From positions 53,501-117,500 of the forward strand of contig JABMCL010002311.1 in the NCBI GenBank assembly GCA_018857735.1: a stretch of 64,000 bases of DNA, read 5' to 3'. Origin of the DNA: Alviniconcha marisindica. Taxonomy: Eukaryota; Mollusca; Gastropoda; Provannidae. The notes under the pieces were generated by a model that saw only the letters and a program-made list of their open reading frames with translations, was not told the origin of the DNA and made no database searches. A program made the position numbers and the translations under genes. This document shows positions 1 through 64,000 of the stretch, one piece after another; positions within the stretch are counted from its first letter, which is position 1; every line of letters begins with the position of its first letter.

Positions 1-355
1 AAACACCCAAATGTGACCTTGCCCTACCTTTAATTCCCCAGGTACAAACACCCAACTGTGACCTTTCCCTACCTTTAATTCCCCAGGTACAAACAACCAG
101 ATGTGACCTTGCCCTACCTTTAATTCCCCAGGTACAAACACCCAGATGTGACCTTGCCCTACCTTTAATTCCCCAGGTACAAACACCCAACTGTGACCTT
201 GCCCTACCTTTAATTCCCCAGGTACAAACACCCAACTGTGACCCTTGCCCTACCTTTAATTCCCCAGGTACAAACACCCAGACTGAGACCTTGCCTACCT
301 TTAATTCCCCATACAAACACCCAAGGACCCTCCCCAGCTTAATTCCCCAGGTAAA
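1..355. repeat. 45-bp minisatellite
   Basis: About eight copies of a 45-bp unit (starts at 1, 46, 91, 136, 181, 226) containing TGTGACCTTGCCCTACC and TTCCCCAGGTAC; the last copies decay. It continues off the window edge and lies in the talin intron after exon 31. Confidence 0.92.
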
Positions 356-1217
356 ACCCCCAACACCCCCCCTAGTTTTATTTTTTTTTTTTTTTCTGAC
401 GTTCCTCTTCACGCTGTGAACACACCTAGCTAGCACAGTCCCAACACACAGACACCCTCACACAACCTGACCCCACACTCCACACGTAACAGGGCCGCAT
501 GCTAAAGAGCTCGTCCACGATTGCCGAACAAAAACAGTCCACGGACCAGACTCAAGGCTGTAGGGTAGAGAAGAGGATAGCAACAGCATCAACTGTCTCT
601 GGGCTCTTCAATTTCACTACCAAATAAAAAAAATAAAAAATGTGCGATTTAGTTCAAAATCAAGTTTTAAGACTTTATCATATCCCTTAGCACAACCTGT
701 GATTTTGTCATTACTGATTTTTTTTATTGATTTTTTTTGGGGTGGTGGTGTAACATTTGTTATTTATGAAAAAAGCCTGGTGTGCATGCCCATATGAGGC
801 TACAGTAATGCTGCAAGAGCAGTGCCACAATAAATTTGAAATGTATGCAATGCTTAGTGAGCACCCACTGAGACACGAAGGGGAATGATTAACAACTTTG
901 TGGAGGCAGCTGAAAACTTGTTTCTGTTTTTATCAACAATGCCTGTTTGTGTTATATACTTGAAATGGATTCTTTTCTTCTTTAATTTTACATATATACG
1001 TTTTACCTTGTTCATCGACGTGAAATTGGAAGTTAGACTTAAATCCCGTAATATTTCTTTCCAAACATACCGTACAGCAGCACAGTTTGAAGACTTCCAT
1101 GTTCGGCTTTTGCACTCTCTGGCTTTGAGTGTAGGGGGCTCAGGCCTTTGTTGCTGTATTCGTGCAATGTCTGTCGTGTGCTAATAAACGCCTTTGTTGA
1201 TTTTGCGCTCTCATTCT
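356..1217. other. Intron, no recognised element
   Basis: AT-rich intronic sequence with T-runs near 376-395 and 719-740. A 99-codon open frame on the plus strand at 885-1184 has no recognisable domain, and I do not call it a gene. Confidence 0.6.
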
Positions 1218-1221
1218 TCTT

Positions 1222-1486
1222 CCACGGTGTTTTACGCCCACAGAAACCATACGGCTTATTAGGGACTGGGGAAGAATGGGATAGGGAATAAGAGCCCAGA
1301 CCCACCTCCCTATTCACACAGCACCCGAGCTCTGAAATGCGTCCAGAACTGTCTTCTTTCGTGGTGCTTTACGTCCACAGAAACCATACTAAGCTTAATA
1401 AATTATCAGGGACTGGGGAAGAATGGGCCAGGGAATAAAAGCCCAGACCCACCTCCCTGTTCACACAGTGCCTGAGCTCTGAGCTC
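1222..1486 (+). repeat. Direct duplication, about 120 bp twice
   Basis: Two similar blocks (1224-1341 and 1361-1484) share GGTG.TTTACG.CCACAGAAACC, GGGACTGGGGAAGAATGGG and CCCAGACCCACCTCCCT. The copies differ by scattered substitutions and a short insertion. The opening motif recurs near 12611 and 26000. Confidence 0.85.
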
Positions 1487-1679
1487 TCAAAGTAGCCTCA
1501 TCTAAACTAAAGCAGCGGCCTGAAGATTCTCGAGCCCGAGTCTGTCAGCGCAACCTTGCTTCATCCTCATCTCGTACCGCACACAGACAGGGAGGTAAAC
1601 GTGGACGGCCCTCGACACGTGAGCATGCACAGAAATCACACCCACACCGATCGAGCCAGCACAGCACATCCACACCTAC

Positions 1680-59929
<58,250 letters not shown>

Positions 59930-60009
59930 CTGTAAAACACAACACCACAGCAATGTCATCATCACCTCCTGACTAACAACAACAGCATTACCATCACATC
60001 ACCAACTCC

Positions 60010-60335
60010 ACACACAACACAGCTAAAATATCATCAGTGCCATCCACAATATCACCACATTATCATCACCAGTGACACCCACATATACCACACCATCATC
60101 ACCAGTGACACAATATCACCACATCATCATCACTGGTGACACCCACAATATCACATCATCACCAGTGACACAATATCGCCACATCATCATCACTGGTGAC
60201 ACCCACAATATCACCACACCATCACCAGTGACACAATATCACCACCTCATCATCACTGGTGACACCCACAATATCATCACATCATCATCAACACCAGCGA
60301 CACCCACAATGTCATTAAAACATCACCAGCATCAA
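60010..60335. repeat. Minisatellite with unit CACCAGTGACACAATATCACCAC
   Basis: About ten copies of 27-33 bp in two alternating types, CATCATCACCAGTGACACAA and TCATCACTGGTGACACCCAC. The words CCAGTGACAC and GTGTCACTGG are reverse complements, so neighbouring units can pair. Confidence 0.9.
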
Positions 60336-61565
60336 CTGCCATATATCACTGTCAGTGTCACATCACCAACAACATACCTATTTCAGGTAACCACCAAATC
60401 CGTGATCTGTTGAGTGAGCAGTGACTGCCAGTCCAACTGTTCACTGTGCCTCCTGTTTTTATGACCATCATCTAAGCAGACTTCTTCTCATGGTCTTCTT
60501 TTCCTATCCTTTTTCTTCTCTCTCTTTCCGTATACACCACTCAGCTGCAGGCTTGCTTGCTTGCCAGTATTCCTCAGCAACCAAACGTCGTACCAGCAGC
60601 AAGAGCTGCTTTAACACCAGACCGCTGTGATCTGACTGGGTTCAGAAAGTTGTCTGTTTCACTCCCTGTGGTAACTAGGCAGAGCTGCGTTAAGTTTAGT
60701 TAATGCTGATGTGTAACACAACCTTCTCGGCTTCTGTGCAAGATGTGATCGCAGCTTGGGAAGGAACGAATTGGGTGAAATCCTCAAACTGACACCTCGA
60801 TATTCCTGACTCAATAACTATGGTACCACTGTGACCTGACTGGGTACAGAAGGTCGTCCGTTTCACTGCTTGTGGTAGCTAGGCAGAGCTGCTTTAATTA
60901 ATGCTGACATGTAACACAACCTTCTCAGCTTCCGCCGTCTTGCACCATGGGAACGAACACGAGTGGACAAAATCCTCAAACTGACATCAGCAGAATACTC
61001 CATCTTCAAAGAGGTCTCCATGGAGAAACAATAACGGCTTAATGTCTGCTGTGGGTTTCTACACTTAAATTGTTCTTCAGAATGAACATGCAGAGTACAA
61101 CAGACAGACAGTGACACGCTGGCTACAATAGACTGACCACAATACGCCGACCTCAGCACACTGACTATAAAGTGTCCATTGCCACAAGCTTAAAACTGGC
61201 TCAATCACAAGTGGCTGTCCTTTGAGCTTCACTGCGAATAAAAGCTTTGACTTAGCACACATCAAAACCATTGTTTAGTGATGATCATGTGGGTTACACA
61301 GGAAACGAGACAGTCAAAAGTCAACATGCGAAAAGGGAAATACAGTGGAGCCTCACTATAAACACAGCCACTGGAACGTGGAAATTACTTCTACAATGGA
61401 AACTGAAGCAGACAAGCACTGATGGCTTTGTGGATAGGGATGGAATAACCAATAACACACAGCAAGTTTTGAAGCAAGCAAGAAGGGAGACTACACCTAA
61501 CACTACACTGTCACCACCAGAATGACCCCTGCATTAAAATGGGCAGGGATGAAAGCCATTTTAAT
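60336..61565. other. Upstream intron with a duplication of about 150-180 bp
   Basis: Blocks 60620-60790 and 60830-60985 share GTGATCTGACTGGGTTCAGA, TAGGCAGAGCTGC.TTAA, AATGCTGA.ATGTAACACAACCTTCTC.GCTTC and AAATCCTCAAACTGACA. No coding exon of the FERM head was found here. Confidence 0.7.
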
Positions 61566-61569
61566 GTTT

Positions 61570-62890
61570 CATTCATTGGGAGGGGCACAGTCACAAGACA
61601 GTGTCAAATAAAGGGGCACAGTCACAAGACTGTGTCAAATAAAGGGGCACAGTCACAAGACAGTGTCAAATAAAGGGGCACAGTCACACAGAGGACGTGT
61701 GTCAAATAAAGGGGCACAGTCACAAGACAGTGTCAAATAAAGGGGCATGGTCACAAGACAGTGTCAAATAAAGGGGCACAGTCACAAGACAGTGTCAAAT
61801 AAAGGGGCACAGTCACACGACAGTGTCCACAAACCACAAATAAGGGGGCACAGTCACAAGACAGTGTCCACAAACCACAAATAAAGGGGCACAGTCACAA
61901 GACAGTGTCAAATAAAGGGGCAAAGTCACAAGACAGTGTCAGATAAATGGGTACAGTCACAAGACAGTGTCCCACAAACCACAACTAAAGGGGCACTGTC
62001 ACAAGACAGTGTCCACAAACCACAACTAAAGGGGCACTGTCACAAGACAGTGTCCACAAACCACAACTAAAGGGGCACAGTCACAAGACAGTGTCAAATA
62101 AAGGGGCGCAGTCACAAGACTGTGTCAAATAAAGGGGCACAGTCACAAGACAGTGTCAAATAAAGGGGCACAGTCACAAGACAGTGTCAAATAAAGGGGC
62201 ACAGTCACAAGACAGTGTCCACAAACCACAGCTAAAGGGCACAGTCACAAGACAGTGTCAACTAAAGTGGCACAGTCACAAGACAGTGTCAAATAAAGGG
62301 GCACAGTCACAAGACAGTGTCAAATAACGGGGTACAGTCACAAGACAGTGTCCACAAACCACAGCTAAGGGCACAGTCACAAGACAGTGTCACAAACCAC
62401 AACTAAAGGGGCACAGTCACAAGACAGTGTCAAATAAAGGGGCACAGTCACAAGACAGTGTCTACAACAACTAAAGGGGCACAGTCACAAGACAGTGTCC
62501 ACAAACCACAACTAAAGGGGCACAGTCACAAAACAGTGTCAAATAACAGGGGCACAATCACAAGACAGTGTCAAATAAAGGGGCACAGTCACAAGACAGT
62601 GTCAAATAAGGGGCACAGTCACAAGACAGTGTCAAATAAAGGGGCACAGTCACAAGACAGTGTCCACAAACCACAGCTAAAGTGGCACAGTCACAAGACA
62701 GTGTCAAATAAAGGGGCACAGTCACAAGACAGTGTCAAATAAAGGGGTACAGTCACAAGACAGTGTCAAATAAAGGGGCACAGTCACAAGACAGTGTCAA
62801 ATAAAGGGGTACAGTCACAAGACTGTCCACAAACCACAACTAAAGGGGCACAGTCACTAAACAGTGTCCACAAACCACAACCCAATTGAA
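61570..62890. repeat. 1.3-kb minisatellite, 31-bp unit
   Basis: About 38 copies of GGGGCACAGTCACAAGACAG TGTCAAATAAA. A second longer class replaces AAATAAA by CACAAACCACAACTAAA, and the two classes are interspersed. Confidence 0.96.
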
Positions 62891-63440
62891 GAGACTGAAG
62901 AGCAAAGCGGAACCAAAACGTGGTTTGCCCCATTTGAGCACCAATAAAAAATATTTAAAAACTGCCAGTTAGCCACTGGTTTCAAGACACCTGTGGCAAA
63001 CAAAAATTAGGGCAGTGGTTGGAGGAAGGATGCTGTAAACCAATGCTCAGAGTTTGAAACGGCAGCATCTTTCAATTTGAAGTCTGTAATGGGGACCCCA
63101 GGTGTTGGATTGCGAAACTGAAATTTACTTAGGCAAAGGTAAACCCACAGACAAACACTGTGAAACAGTGTGTCAGAATGTTAAAGACTTAAGCGCGACA
63201 AAGACACACTCACAAAGGCAAAGTCAAAGCCACAGACAAACCCATCACAAACACTTGCAGAAACAGACAGGTGACAGCGGTAAAGACAAAAAGAAAGACA
63301 TGGCATTTTCGTATACATTTGACTGTTAGTGTTAACTGTTAATGTTATCATTAATGAATCAGACAATTTATTAATTGGATCTTAACGCCCTGACAACCAC
63401 ACACAGATGCCTCAGAAACAAAAGGAGAGAAATAACAGCA
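62891..63440. other. Intron, no recognised element
   Basis: Nothing recognisable; a 75-codon plus frame at 63102-63329 is lysine/threonine rich and unsupported. Confidence 0.55.
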
Positions 63441-63489
63441 GAGCAGGACCCTCCCCCAACCACCATCCCAGTAGAAACACCATAGTTCT

Positions 63490-64000
63490 GAATGGCCACA
63501 GATGCTTTCATCAAATACTTGAAATGAAGCTCCTTTAAGCTACAGTGAATAAGAAAACAAGACCTAGTTTGATCACAGCTGCTTTCATCAAACACTTGAG
63601 GTGAAGCTGCTTTAAGCTGCAGTGAATGAGAAAACAAGACTCGGTGTGGCCAGAAGTGCTTTCATCAAATACTTGAGAGGTAAAGTCCCTTTAAGCTGCA
63701 GTGAATGAGGGGCAAAGCACAATGAGCAGTTGAATAGTAATATTACAGAAAAGACAGTCAGCGACTGAATACAGAATAGTATTCACTACAGGCCAATGGC
63801 AGGCAAACAGATGCTTCTTGGGGTGAACCCCTTTAAGCTGGTGAATGAAAAAAAAAAGACACAGTGAGGCCATTTTTTTTTCCTCAAATGCTTTCATCAG
63901 ACACTCGAGGTGAAGACCCTTTAAGCTGCAGGGAATGAGAAAGCAAGACACAGTGTGGCCACAAAGGCTTTCATCAGACACTTGAGGTGAAGACCCTTTA
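63490..64000. repeat. Repeat of about 90 bp running off the window
   Basis: Five to six copies of CTTTCATCAAACACTTGAGG TGAAG, CCTTTAAGCTGCAGTGAATG AGAAAACAAGAC with variable spacing. It continues past the window end. Confidence 0.9.

Noticed and set aside
885..1184. 99-codon plus-strand frame
   Set aside because: No recognisable domain, AT-rich composition, and it lies in a talin intron.
60863..61159. Possible FERM-head exon upstream of exon 1
   Set aside because: The minus frame here has no talin F1-F3 similarity; no head exon found up to 64000.

Overview
The window is eukaryotic and holds the middle of one large gene on the minus strand: talin, the integrin-activating cytoskeletal adaptor. 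I could place 31 consecutive coding exons between 59929 and 1680. They total 5052 nt (1684 codons), every junction fits GT-AG, and the reading frame runs through all of them without a stop. The encoded segment starts just after the FERM F3 lobe and runs through the head-rod linker and rod bundles R1 to R10 into R11. The FERM head exons (5' end of the gene) lie beyond 64000. The rest of R11, then R12, R13 and the dimerisation helix, lie before position 1. Only about 8% of the window is coding. I found no support for a second protein-coding gene.

The exon sequence is clearly talin but diverged from the vertebrate protein. Together with many introns, a tRNA-derived SINE, L2/CR1-like LINE tails and dense micro- and minisatellites, this suggests a mollusc, probably a marine gastropod. 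The species call is inference.

Layout from high to low coordinates (direction of transcription): 64000-59930 is upstream intron with a 31-bp minisatellite; 59929-49854 holds the linker exons and a 9-kb intron; 47686-41426 holds R1-R3 exons; 39976-33442 holds R3-R6 exons; 31978-26743 holds R6-R8 exons; 26742-13661 is a 13-kb intron inside R8 that is largely tandem repeat and carries a MITE; 13660-1680 holds R8-R11 exons. Thirty introns are present, 25 in phase 0 and 5 in phase 2.

The striking feature is how the introns are built. Most contain a minisatellite that starts within tens of bases of an exon edge. In at least six cases the repeated unit contains the splice site, or part of the exon itself, so the talin introns carry runs of duplicated acceptors, duplicated donors and partial exon copies. 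Two inverted 0.63-kb MITE copies with TIRs and TWA target-site duplications, two LINE families, a SINE with intact A and B boxes, and several dispersed repeats fill much of the remainder. All alignments were made by eye from knowledge of talin; no search was run.
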